14,705 bases of DNA, taken from assembly GCA_014384545.1 (NCBI GenBank), contig JACNFQ010000023.1, positions 1 through 14,705 of the forward strand, written 5' to 3'. Position 1 is the first letter of the stretch; each line of letters begins with the position of its first letter. The stretch is from a bacterium (GTDB lineage Bacteria; UBP7; UBA6624). Positions 1-7,479 of the stretch are shown here, one piece after another. The notes beneath the pieces were generated by a model that saw only the letters and a list, made by a program, of their open reading frames with translations, was not told the origin of the DNA and did no database searches. The translations under genes were made by a program, and so were the position numbers.

Positions 1-381
1 CATCGGGGACCCATACCTTGTCGACGAAGCGGGCGAGCCACGGGGCATCGTGCCTTTCTCGGCTTGGGAAAAGGTGGTCTGGTGGGATTGATTACTCGGA
101 CAGACCTCCTCCATGCTGTTCGCCCCGATCCCCATGGAAAGATTGAAAGGTCGGTCTTATCACTTCCCCTTTCGCAATGGATGATTCCGTATGATGACCT
201 CGTGGTCGCTTATCCTGACGAAGCACTCCAACCCGTTGCTGCCCGTATGAGCCGTCGTGAAGACACGATGGGGCAAATGCCCGTTGTCTCTCGCTCCAAC
301 CCCCACCAAGTCCTAGGTCTCCTGACGCGAGAGGGGCTCTTGACAGCTCTCGCAAGAGTAGACCCCACGCCCATCCCATAG
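1..381 (+). CDS. C-terminal end of a CBS-domain protein, probably a ClC-type chloride channel/antiporter (5' partial)
   Basis: The gene enters from the left edge and stops with TAG at 379-381. From about position 49 the frame encodes the end of one CBS repeat (GLVGLITRTDLLHAV) and then a second, complete-looking repeat with VVAYPDEALQPVAARM, QMPVV and VLGLLTREGLLTA. The pattern 'PVV-R-x-N/D-P-x-x-vlGlltR-x-xLL-A' is typical of the CBS pair at the C-terminus of bacterial ClC channels, where it binds nucleotides and tunes transport. No membrane part is visible, so a different CBS protein is possible. Positions 1-48 read poorly in this frame (rare-looking codons, no CBS helix), whereas the +2 frame gives a CBS-like YLVDEAGEPRGIV over 14-52; a frameshift near 50-80 is possible. 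The stop lies 17 bases before secD. Confidence 0.6.
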   Translation, partial: HRGPIPCRRSGRATGHRAFLGLGKGGLVGLITRTDLLHAVRPDPHGKIERSVLSLPLSQWMIPYDDLVVAYPDEALQPVAARMSRREDTMGQMPVVSRSNPHQVLGLLTREGLLTALARVDPTPIP

Positions 382-398
382 AATCCCCCCCTTCAGTG

Positions 399-1658
399 AT
401 GGAAAAAAACAGAAGACGCTGGTTGTGGATTGCTGGGGTTCTTGCCCTTGTGATGTCGGGGCCGGTTTTTAGGGTTTCTCAAGGGACATCTTTGGTTCAG
501 CTTGGTTTGGATCTTTCGGGGGGAGTTGATCTCCTTATCAAGGTCTCGCCCCCCCCCGAGGCGACATTGGCAGAAGTGATTCCCAGTGTCGTGGATGTCT
601 TAGGAAAGAGATTAGATCCTCAAGGCACCCTCTCAATCTCTGTACAACAAGTGGGTCCTGATCGCGTGGGAATCCAGGTGCCAGCGAGTGCAGGCGAAGA
701 TCCCATGAGGGTAAGGCGCTTGGTGGAACAATCCGCCCACTTGGAACTCGTCGATACGGGACATCGCTCCTATCTGCAGGGTGATAAGGCATGCCGGGAA
801 CCCGACCCCTCTTGTGCCTTTGTCTATTCCATCACCCAGACGATTATCAGTGGAGAAGACTTGGTTCGAGCCGCCGTGACCCCCGACCCCAACAGACCAG
901 GCTCTTGGCAAGTCGCCTTTGACTTGCGTGCAGGGGAGGCGAGCAACCGGTTTGGTCGTCACACGGCATCCCACATCGGTCAGTACTTGACGATTGTCCT
1001 TGATGGCATCGTCCAATCCAGCCCTTCAATCACCTCTGCTATCTATGGGGGAAGTGGTCGTATCACGGGGGGTTATTCGGTTGAAGGAGCTAATGAACTT
1101 TCAACCCTTCTCAATGCGGGGCGACTTCGGGCGGATGTGGATATCCTCCGTATGGCTTCGGTGGGTCCCACTTTGGGAAAGGTGAGTTTGGATAGAAGCC
1201 TCAAGGCTGGTCTTATTGGCTTGGGTCTCGTTGCCCTATTCATGGTCGTCCTTTACCGTAAGCGTGGGTTTGTTGCAGTCGTTTCTCTAGCCCTATTTGC
1301 TCTCCTCCTTTTCTCTTTGATTAGTGATTTCAACATCACCCTAACTTTGCCTGGAATCGCTGGTTTGATTCTCTCACTAGGCATGGCAGTAGATGCAACG
1401 ATCATTATCTTTGAGCGCATCAAAGAAGAAGAACGGGGTGGTGCCACCACCCAGAAAGCGATTCGGGGGGGATTTGCGAATGCCCACTCGGTTATTATTG
1501 ATGCGAATGTCACCACACTCCTTATCGGACTCGTTCTCTACTCTTTAGCTACGGGTCCCGTTCGGGGCTTTGCCGTCACCCTCTGCTTGGGAATCGCTGT
1601 ATCGCTCTTCACTGCTTTGGTCGTTACACGAGCCCTCCTGACACGGGAGAACGCCTGA
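399..1658 (+). CDS. secD: Protein translocase subunit SecD
   Basis: SecD works with SecF in the inner membrane, using the proton gradient to pull proteins out of SecYEG. The 419-residue product has an N-terminal membrane helix (about 8-26), the GLDLSGGVDL motif (36-45), a periplasmic P1-type region with LVLDG-like strands (QYLTIVLDGIVQSSP), then LLNAGRLRADV and VGPTLG (256-261) leading into five membrane helices. The helix motif is GMAVDATIIIFERIKEE; the usual form is AVDAN, so the Asn is replaced by Thr while the conserved membrane Asp (D332) is kept. It is short, as in bacteria with separate SecD and SecF. A GTG (396) directly precedes the ATG (399); neither has a clear Shine-Dalgarno, and the leader is a C7 run. 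I chose the ATG. secF overlaps the stop as TGATG. A run of nine C lies at 549-557. No yajC lies upstream. Confidence 0.95.
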   Translation: MEKNRRRWLWIAGVLALVMSGPVFRVSQGTSLVQLGLDLSGGVDLLIKVSPPPEATLAEVIPSVVDVLGKRLDPQGTLSISVQQVGPDRVGIQVPASAGEDPMRVRRLVEQSAHLELVDTGHRSYLQGDKACREPDPSCAFVYSITQTIISGEDLVRAAVTPDPNRPGSWQVAFDLRAGEASNRFGRHTASHIGQYLTIVLDGIVQSSPSITSAIYGGSGRITGGYSVEGANELSTLLNAGRLRADVDILRMASVGPTLGKVSLDRSLKAGLIGLGLVALFMVVLYRKRGFVAVVSLALFALLLFSLISDFNITLTLPGIAGLILSLGMAVDATIIIFERIKEEERGGATTQKAIRGGFANAHSVIIDANVTTLLIGLVLYSLATGPVRGFAVTLCLGIAVSLFTALVVTRALLTRENA

Positions 1659-2692
1659 TGAACACCGAGCGCCCTAGCCGATCTTTCTCTTTTGTGGGTG
1701 CACAACGGGGGATGGCAATCCTCAGTGCTCTCCTAATCACCATAGCGGTAGGGGCGATGATCCGTAATCTTCAGGGCACCCTTGGGCACCCTCTGAATCT
1801 GGGCATTGAGTTCACGGGGGGGGTTGAACTCCAACTTGATCTGGGACCTTCCCCTGATGTGAACACCATTCGGGGTGCGATCGCCCCCCTCCTTGACCGA
1901 GACCCTACCGTTCAGGTCTTGGAAGATGGAGGAAGACGAGTCGTTCGTTTGCGCACGGAACAGCTGGAAGACAGCTCCGTTCTCTTGGAGGCCCTCTCCT
2001 CCTCCTTTCCCGACTTTGATCCCGCAGACGATCTTCTTCTTGAAGAGGAGATTGGCGGACAGTTCTCTTCAGAGTTGGCAAAGCGTGCTTTGGTGGCTAC
2101 TTTTGTCGGTATCCTCATCATCTTAGGTTATATTGGGTTTCGCTTTACCTTTTCGTTTGCCCTTGGTGCCGTCGTTGCACTCGTTCACGATCTCGTTGTG
2201 CTTTTGGGCGTCTTCGCCCTCTTCGGTATTGAAGTGGGACTCCCTTTTGTCGCCGCTATCTTGACGATTTTGGGATACTCTATCAACGATACCATCGTCG
2301 TCTTTGACCGCATTCGTGAAACTCGAAGGAAGAAGACGGATCTCCCCATAGAAGAGGTCGTTGAGGAGAGTTTGTGGGCCACACTTTCTCGGACCATCAA
2401 CACCACAACCACTACACTTCTAGCGATTTCTGCAATCCACATCTTTGGGGGGATTACCCTTCGCCCCTTTACGACAGCTTTGTTGGTCGGTTTCGTTTCT
2501 GGAACCTACTCTTCACTTTTCGTAGCAAGCCCTTTCGTCATCTGGTACGAGAGACGAGCCCAACGAGTGCGGACGCCTTCCTCGCCCAAAAGTGATAAAG
2601 AACCCGAGATTTCCTCGTCACCCAAAACTCCTGCCCCAAAGAGAGAGGCTCGTCCCTCTCGCCGTTCTCGTCGCCGCAATCGGCGAAGGTGA
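1658..2692 (+). CDS. secF: Protein translocase subunit SecF
   Basis: Partner of SecD in the SecDF proton-driven export motor of the inner membrane. The 344-residue product has one N-terminal membrane helix (about 18-35), the SecF signature GIEFTGGVEL (49-58), a short periplasmic segment and five C-terminal helices (about 143-297). GYSINDTIVVFDRIRE (206-221) is the canonical SecF helix motif with its conserved Asp (D211). LSRTINTTTTTLLA and SGTYSSLFVASPFVIWYE also match the family. The ATG overlaps the secD stop (TGATG) and is preceded by GGGAGA at 1645-1650, seven bases upstream. Unusual: after the last helix there is a tail of about 45 residues, rich in Pro, Ser, Lys and Arg, ending in an Arg cluster (335-344). 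It should be cytoplasmic and could touch the membrane surface, the ribosome or nucleic acid (inference). A G8 run is at 1816-1823. Confidence 0.95.
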   Translation: MNTERPSRSFSFVGAQRGMAILSALLITIAVGAMIRNLQGTLGHPLNLGIEFTGGVELQLDLGPSPDVNTIRGAIAPLLDRDPTVQVLEDGGRRVVRLRTEQLEDSSVLLEALSSSFPDFDPADDLLLEEEIGGQFSSELAKRALVATFVGILIILGYIGFRFTFSFALGAVVALVHDLVVLLGVFALFGIEVGLPFVAAILTILGYSINDTIVVFDRIRETRRKKTDLPIEEVVEESLWATLSRTINTTTTTLLAISAIHIFGGITLRPFTTALLVGFVSGTYSSLFVASPFVIWYERRAQRVRTPSSPKSDKEPEISSSPKTPAPKREARPSRRSRRRNRRR

Positions 2693-4206
2693 CCCCTGCT
2701 ACGGAACTTAGGGACCAACTCCTCCACCATTGGGGGATTGCCCCGGAGACGAGGTCCTCTTTTCTTTCCCCCACAATCGAAGACCTTATGGGGCTCCTAC
2801 CCCCCCAAGGCGACCGCTGTCTAGAGCGCCTTAGAACGGCTGGAAAGAGAAGAGAAAAGGTGATCGTTTACGGTGATACCGATATTGATGGCTGTATGGG
2901 TACTGCCATCATGATGCGAGCTCTCACTCTGATTGGAGCACATCCTATTCCTGCTTTTGGGGTGGGAAACCCCGCAGCGGGACCGGGTGTGCGGTGGGAA
3001 TCCCTCGAACCAGGGCTCCATGAAGGCGCTTCGCTTGTCCTTACGGTTGATTGTGCGGTACGAGATCCCGAGATTGAGCGCAAGCTTCTAGAGAAGGGTG
3101 TTGATTTGTGGATGACTGACCACCATCCCTACCCACCAAACATCTGTGCCCCTGCCGTGAACTGTTGCGAGGAGGGAGCTCATTTTCCCTCTCTCTGTGG
3201 GGCGGGTATCTCCCTCCGATTAGCACTCCATCTCTTTCCGAAGGAATCTCCTTCTTCCACGACCGATGACGCCCTTGCTGTGGCGATGTTGGCCACATTG
3301 GGAGATGCCGTCCCGTTGGTTGGTGAGAACCGCTCCATCGTCCTGTTGGGGGTAGAAGCCCTAGCTAGGACAGAACATTCGGGGCTCCTATCTCTACGCC
3401 CCAACACGGTCTCAATCAGTGAAGAAGGTCTGTTGGCTCTAAGACGAAAGATGATTGCTCCTCTAAATGCCGCCCCGCGTTTTGGGGATGTAGAGAGCCC
3501 TCTCTCGTTCTTTTTGGAGAGTGACCCACCTGCCCATTCAGCCACATCCCAACGCCTCATCGCTCATAATCGACGAAGGCAACGACGCATGAAGAGCTTG
3601 CTCACACGCATAGGTACACCGAAGAAACCTAAGGAGGGAAGGATTGGGCTCTTTTTTTCACCCCAACTCCCCGCTGAGTTTGTCTCCCAAGTCGCTGGTC
3701 GGCTCGTCTTTCAAATGGGTGTTCCTTTTATCGCATTTGGTCGAGCCTCCAAGGGGCTTCTTAGAGGTTCTTGTCGTAGCCTTGATGGTCTTCCCCTTCG
3801 AGACAGTGCGATCGAAGCGTTGGGCTCGCTTGCGATAGATATTGGTGGACACCCCCTCGCTTTTGGAATCACGGTCAAGGAATCGGATTGGAACGAAGTT
3901 GAGAAGCGCCTATCTCCCCTCTCCCCTTCTGTCCCACCTCCAATGGAGAGAGGTCTGGAGGTTCCCTTCTTGCCCCCCTCAGAAATCCTAGTGGTCCAAG
4001 AATCTTTGGGTCCTTTTGGCCCCGGATTTCGTCGTCCTTACTATTCCCTTGAGGGTGCAAGAGTGATTGAAGGAGGAAAAGCACTCCTATGGCGAGGAGA
4101 AAGCCACCCCTTGGTCCTTAGAGGGTCTGATGATGAAGTTCCCCTGATGGGACGGTTGATTCCTCGTGGCTCCCAACTCCAGATCTATGCCGTTCCTTCC
4201 CCATGA
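2689..4206 (+). CDS. recJ: RecJ-like single-strand-specific 5'-3' exonuclease (DHH/DHHA1 family)
   Basis: RecJ digests single-stranded DNA from the 5' end in recombination, mismatch and base-excision repair. The 505-residue product shows the DHH-family manganese motifs in order: YGDTDIDG (61-68), TVDCAV (119-124), TDHH (143-146) and LGDAVPLVGENR (204-215). It then has PLNAAPRFGD (258-267), the DHHA1 segment GLLRGSCRSLDG (356-367) with IGGHPLAFG (385-393), and a C-terminal part with GPFGPGFRRPYYS (441-453), as in RecJ's OB region. It is somewhat shorter than the usual 560-580 residues. Divergences: the usual 'PxRxxEGYG' segment reads GNPAAGPGVRWESLE, and 'DxGi' reads DCAV. A GTG start overlaps the secF stop (GTGA) and rel overlaps its end (ATGA), so it is translated within the operon. 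RecJ is favoured over a nanoRNase because of length and synteny with secDF and rel. Confidence 0.88.
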   Translation: MTPATELRDQLLHHWGIAPETRSSFLSPTIEDLMGLLPPQGDRCLERLRTAGKRREKVIVYGDTDIDGCMGTAIMMRALTLIGAHPIPAFGVGNPAAGPGVRWESLEPGLHEGASLVLTVDCAVRDPEIERKLLEKGVDLWMTDHHPYPPNICAPAVNCCEEGAHFPSLCGAGISLRLALHLFPKESPSSTTDDALAVAMLATLGDAVPLVGENRSIVLLGVEALARTEHSGLLSLRPNTVSISEEGLLALRRKMIAPLNAAPRFGDVESPLSFFLESDPPAHSATSQRLIAHNRRRQRRMKSLLTRIGTPKKPKEGRIGLFFSPQLPAEFVSQVAGRLVFQMGVPFIAFGRASKGLLRGSCRSLDGLPLRDSAIEALGSLAIDIGGHPLAFGITVKESDWNEVEKRLSPLSPSVPPPMERGLEVPFLPPSEILVVQESLGPFGPGFRRPYYSLEGARVIEGGKALLWRGESHPLVLRGSDDEVPLMGRLIPRGSQLQIYAVPSP

Positions 4207-6407
4207 ACTCTCCCCTCTTTCCTCTGTCCCCTGGTAAGCACCCTGAAGAAGCAGCGATTCGTCGAGACTTCTCTCATTGGTTGAAAGATCTAGCCAAGAC
4301 CTATAAGGGCGATGTGGATAGAGAGTTTGTACGGGATGCATTTACGCTTGCCCTCATCGCTCATCGGGGTCAACTGCGAGAAGGTGGAACTCTCTATATC
4401 ACCCACCCTGTCGCCGTAGCCAAGATCTTGACCAAAGATGGGTATCCAGGGAATTGTGCCGTCGCGGCAGCCCTTCTCCACGATGTCGTAGAAGATACCT
4501 CGGTTCGTGCTATGGATGTGGTGGCATGGTTTGGTCCAGAAACGACAGACCTAGTTTTGGGATTGACAAAGTTGACGAGCTTGCCCGCTGAAGCGCGTGA
4601 TCTTAGGACCGAAAACCTCAGAAAGATCTTCCTCGTTACATTTAGTGATATTCGCATCTTGATGCTAAAACTCGCCGACCGCCTCCATAATCTACAAACA
4701 CTCACTGCAAAGAAAAGTCGTGAAAAAGCAGACCGCATTGCTAAGGAGAGCGAACTCTTCTTTTCTCCCTTGGCGGCACGATTCGGTCTCTTTCGCCTCA
4801 AACTCGCTTTGGATGATGCCGTCTTCTCCTATTTTCATCCCAAAGAAGCTAGAGATATTCGTCACCGAATAGAGTCCATTTCTGCCGATAGAGATAAAGC
4901 TCTAAAGAAACTGACTAAGGGGTTGCGCACGCGGATTTCGGATCGGCTAAAAGGACTCAAGTTTAGGATGACTTTCCGCGTCAAGAATATCCAAAGCACA
5001 TGGCGAAAGATGGAGATGGACGGACTCCCTTTTGAGGAGATTAGGGACCTGTATGCGATGCGAATCTCTGTACCTACCGAAGAGGACTGCTACCGTGTAT
5101 TGGGATTGGTTCATCAACTACACCCTCCTATTCACGGCTTTTTTCACGATTACATCGCCGACCCCAAATCGAATGGATACCAATCTCTCCATACCGTTAT
5201 TGCCCCTACAGGAACACCCAGTCTGGAAGTCCAGATTAGGACCTACGAAATGGATCGTATTGCCCAGTGGGGCGGTGCTGCTCATTGGGTTTATAAGGGT
5301 GCCTCCTTGCCCCCTTCTTTCCAAAAAGAGATGAGCCGATTGAATCGCTTCCGTAGCCGATTTGGGTGGGGTGAACTTAGGGGACAACCAAGAGATTTGG
5401 TGGAGGAACTCCAACAAGACTTCTTCAAAGAGAGGTTATTCGTATATACGCCCCAAGGAGACAAGGTCGAACTCCCACGAGGGGCATCTGCTTTGGACTT
5501 TGCTTTTGCCATACATAGCCAACTGGGTGCCCGAACCCTTGGTGCACTGGTCAATGGCCGACCTGTCCCCCTCAACCACCCTTTGTCGTTGGGTGATGAA
5601 GTCGAGATTGAATCGGGACATGAAATCGTCATTGAACCCGCTTGGAGCGAATGGTTAACGACGACTCAAGGGAAAAGAGAGGTTCAAGCTCATCTGAAGG
5701 CAGTAGACCGCACATTGGCTGAATCCTCGGGTAAGAATGCCTTCTTGAAAGTAAGTTCAAGCGAAGGCGTTCACCACCTCCCTCTCCTTTCAGGTCCCTC
5801 CTTCCGCTCTTTCTGTCGGTCAACAGGTATCAAAAGCGATCAAGACTTATTCTGGCGGATTGGGACGGGTCAGATTCGTGTGGATTGGGCTGTTCACCGC
5901 TTGACGATGCTCTATGAAGTCGGGCAAGAAGGCACTGCTCAAGTGGAAGAGACCGACTACCCGGGTGAATTCCATCTACCCAAGGGGATGGAGGGTGATG
6001 CCCAGAGTGGAAGTTGTTGCCACCCTCTTCCAGGTGATGTTCTCGTCGCCGTAAGAGAGGAAAAGGGGCTCGTTGTCCATCGCACGGCTTGCCGAAATGC
6101 CAAGGGCGAGCCCAAGAGCTCTCAGGCACGGTGGGGATCCGATTGTCGTCCCCTTTATCAAACGGAGATTCACATTACCCTTGTCAACCGAAAGGGAGCT
6201 TTGCTCAATGCCGTCAAATCTCTTTCTGAAGGGGGCGTCAACATCCTTGACCATGAAGTCAAGATTCAAGAAATCAAAAAGGATGTTGGCTTTGCCCGAT
6301 ATACGATTGAGGTCCGAGACTTGGATCATCTTAGGCAGACTCTTGCCCGACTTGACAAAGTTGAAGGCGTAGTCAAAGCGAGGCGTGCTCTTCCCCGTCC
6401 CCTATGA
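4203..6407 (+). CDS. rel: Bifunctional (p)ppGpp synthetase/hydrolase, Rel/SpoT family
   Basis: Makes and degrades the stringent-response alarmone (p)ppGpp. The 734-residue protein has the full long-RSH layout. The HD hydrolase (about 40-200) keeps H54, H93-D94, E97-D98 and D159 within ADRLHN, so hydrolysis is expected. The synthetase (about 240-370) has RDLYAMRI with D282, NGYQSLHT, EVQIRT with E342 and AAHWVYK, so synthesis is plausible. A TGS domain (RLFVYTPQGDKVELPRG, from 411), a Cys-rich zinc-finger-like segment (SCCHPLPGD, C605/C606, and C630) and a C-terminal ACT domain (about 652-730) follow. Two synthetase sites are unusual: the RxKD/ExDD position reads FFHD (313-316), and the usual 'AExG' before AAHW is AQWG. 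The ATG at 4203 overlaps the recJ stop (ATGA), and dtd overlaps its own stop in the same way. Whether to call it rel or spoT cannot be decided from sequence. Confidence 0.93.
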   Translation: MNSPLFPLSPGKHPEEAAIRRDFSHWLKDLAKTYKGDVDREFVRDAFTLALIAHRGQLREGGTLYITHPVAVAKILTKDGYPGNCAVAAALLHDVVEDTSVRAMDVVAWFGPETTDLVLGLTKLTSLPAEARDLRTENLRKIFLVTFSDIRILMLKLADRLHNLQTLTAKKSREKADRIAKESELFFSPLAARFGLFRLKLALDDAVFSYFHPKEARDIRHRIESISADRDKALKKLTKGLRTRISDRLKGLKFRMTFRVKNIQSTWRKMEMDGLPFEEIRDLYAMRISVPTEEDCYRVLGLVHQLHPPIHGFFHDYIADPKSNGYQSLHTVIAPTGTPSLEVQIRTYEMDRIAQWGGAAHWVYKGASLPPSFQKEMSRLNRFRSRFGWGELRGQPRDLVEELQQDFFKERLFVYTPQGDKVELPRGASALDFAFAIHSQLGARTLGALVNGRPVPLNHPLSLGDEVEIESGHEIVIEPAWSEWLTTTQGKREVQAHLKAVDRTLAESSGKNAFLKVSSSEGVHHLPLLSGPSFRSFCRSTGIKSDQDLFWRIGTGQIRVDWAVHRLTMLYEVGQEGTAQVEETDYPGEFHLPKGMEGDAQSGSCCHPLPGDVLVAVREEKGLVVHRTACRNAKGEPKSSQARWGSDCRPLYQTEIHITLVNRKGALLNAVKSLSEGGVNILDHEVKIQEIKKDVGFARYTIEVRDLDHLRQTLARLDKVEGVVKARRALPRPL

Positions 6408-6832
6408 AAGCTGTTCTACAACGACACTTGGGTGCTACTCTTCGGTGCAACGAGACTCTCATTGTGGTAAAGGGGGGGCTTCTGCTTCTCTTGGGCTTAG
6501 AACGAGGAGATTCTCTCAGCAAAGGGCATTCCCTCTTAGAAAAGGTGGCAAGAACCGCTGTATTTTCAGACAAGGACGGACGCATTTCACTCCCTCCACC
6601 CCGAAACACTCCTCTCCTTATTGTGCCCAACTTCACCCTCCCTGCACGGTTCAAAGGGGGTATTCCCGACTTTGGTCGTGCACTCGTTTCTTCTGATGCG
6701 CGCCCCTTATTCTCGTACATCGTAGATCGTGCCCACGACCATGGCTTTGAGGCTAAGGGAGGGCCCTTTGGGGCTCAGGTTACTCTCCAAGTCACTCTAG
6801 AAGGCCCCGTGACCTACTTCTTTGACCTATGA
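6404..6832 (+). CDS. dtd: D-aminoacyl-tRNA deacylase, divergent Dtd-like
   Basis: Dtd frees tRNA from D-amino acids (and glycine mischarged on tRNA-Ala), working in the cytoplasm. The 142-residue product has nearly the family length (about 145) and its start MKAVLQR, the GGLLLLLGLERGD strand, LLIVPNFTLPARFKGG and GPFGAQVTLQVTLEGPVTYFFD. The Gly-cisPro GPVT motif (134-137) that excludes L-amino acids is kept, as is the Thr of the SQxTL motif (T78). Other signature residues differ: SQFTL reads PNFTL, the G-x-R-P-S/D-F motif reads GGIPDF, and 'NxGPVT' reads LEGPVT. The gene sits directly after rel, its place in many bacteria, with an ATGA overlap at both ends. It is a dtd homologue by length, ends and context; its activity is less certain. 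A G7 run lies at 6472-6478. Confidence 0.82.
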   Translation: MKAVLQRHLGATLRCNETLIVVKGGLLLLLGLERGDSLSKGHSLLEKVARTAVFSDKDGRISLPPPRNTPLLIVPNFTLPARFKGGIPDFGRALVSSDARPLFSYIVDRAHDHGFEAKGGPFGAQVTLQVTLEGPVTYFFDL

Positions 6833-7479
6833 CATTACCTAGTGGACTGACTATTGAAAGGTTGGAACAACCTCCCTTTGGCACCAATACCTACATGATT
6901 CAGGCAGAAGGAGAGAGGGGCGTTTGGATTGTGGACCCCAGCGGAGACCCCGCCTCTGTCTTTGGAAAACTCACACAATGGGGCAGAGAGCCAGAACGCA
7001 TTCTGCTGACCCACGGTCATATGGACCACTGGTTGGGAGCAAGAGCGATTCAAGACCAGTGGGATGTGCCCGTCTACCTTGACCCAAGAGATTTCCACCT
7101 GATTGATGCCTCTGCGGGACGCCTCTTTGGGCTCTCCCTGCTCCCCCTACCCCGAAGAGTTACTCCTTATGAGGGCGACACCCTCACTCTTGGCGATCAT
7201 CAATGGCGCTTGGTGGATGCTCCGGGGCATTCTCCAGGACATCTCCTTTTCTTGGGTGAAGGGCATGCCCTAGTTGGGGATGTTCTATTTCGCGGGAGTA
7301 TTGGAAGAATGGACCTTCCCGGTGGATGCGAAACGACGATGAAGAAGACTTTGGAAGAAGTCGTTCTGACCTTGCCCCTAGATTACGATATCCTCCCGGG
7401 TCATGGTCCCCCCACGACGATGGAACGGGAAAGACGCGAAAACCCCTATCTAAGGAGGGAAGGATGGCTCACGAAATAA
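6829..7479 (+). CDS. Metallo-beta-lactamase-fold hydrolase, glyoxalase II-like
   Basis: A 216-residue single-domain hydrolase with a complete binuclear metal site: THGHMDH (H62, H64, D66, H67), DAPGHSPGH (H134), VGDVLFRGSIGR (D151) and LPGHGPPTTMERERRENPYL, starting at 189 (H192). GDVLFRGSIGRMDLPGG and GHGPPTTxxxER are typical of the small YcbL/GloB-like branch, which hydrolyses thioesters such as S-lactoylglutathione; the true substrate is not predictable. The ATG at 6829 overlaps the dtd stop (ATGA). Hydrolases of this type commonly follow rel-dtd, so this is probably the conserved neighbour. The gene ends 13 bases before the coding frame of ahcY, and its last codons contain the ahcY ribosome binding site. 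Confidence 0.88.
   Translation: MTLPSGLTIERLEQPPFGTNTYMIQAEGERGVWIVDPSGDPASVFGKLTQWGREPERILLTHGHMDHWLGARAIQDQWDVPVYLDPRDFHLIDASAGRLFGLSLLPLPRRVTPYEGDTLTLGDHQWRLVDAPGHSPGHLLFLGEGHALVGDVLFRGSIGRMDLPGGCETTMKKTLEEVVLTLPLDYDILPGHGPPTTMERERRENPYLRREGWLTK
7452..7458 (+). promoter_or_regulatory. Ribosome binding site of ahcY
   Basis: AAGGAGG lies five bases before the ATG at 7464 and inside the last codons of the upstream hydrolase gene. It decides the ahcY start: the open frame extends up to 7326, but those codons overlap the conserved end of the hydrolase, and homologues begin near MAHEITGGKRIAWA. Confidence 0.85.

Noticed and set aside
3180-3560. Open minus-strand frame of 126 codons opposite recJ
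   Set aside because: It is a shadow of recJ, whose DHH-family motifs run through the region. The product is Arg/Ser-rich with no recognisable domain.
7326-7463. Longer ahcY frame starting at 7326
   Set aside because: It lies wholly in the conserved 3' end of the MBL hydrolase in another frame. The ATG at 7464 has AAGGAGG and matches the usual N-terminus.
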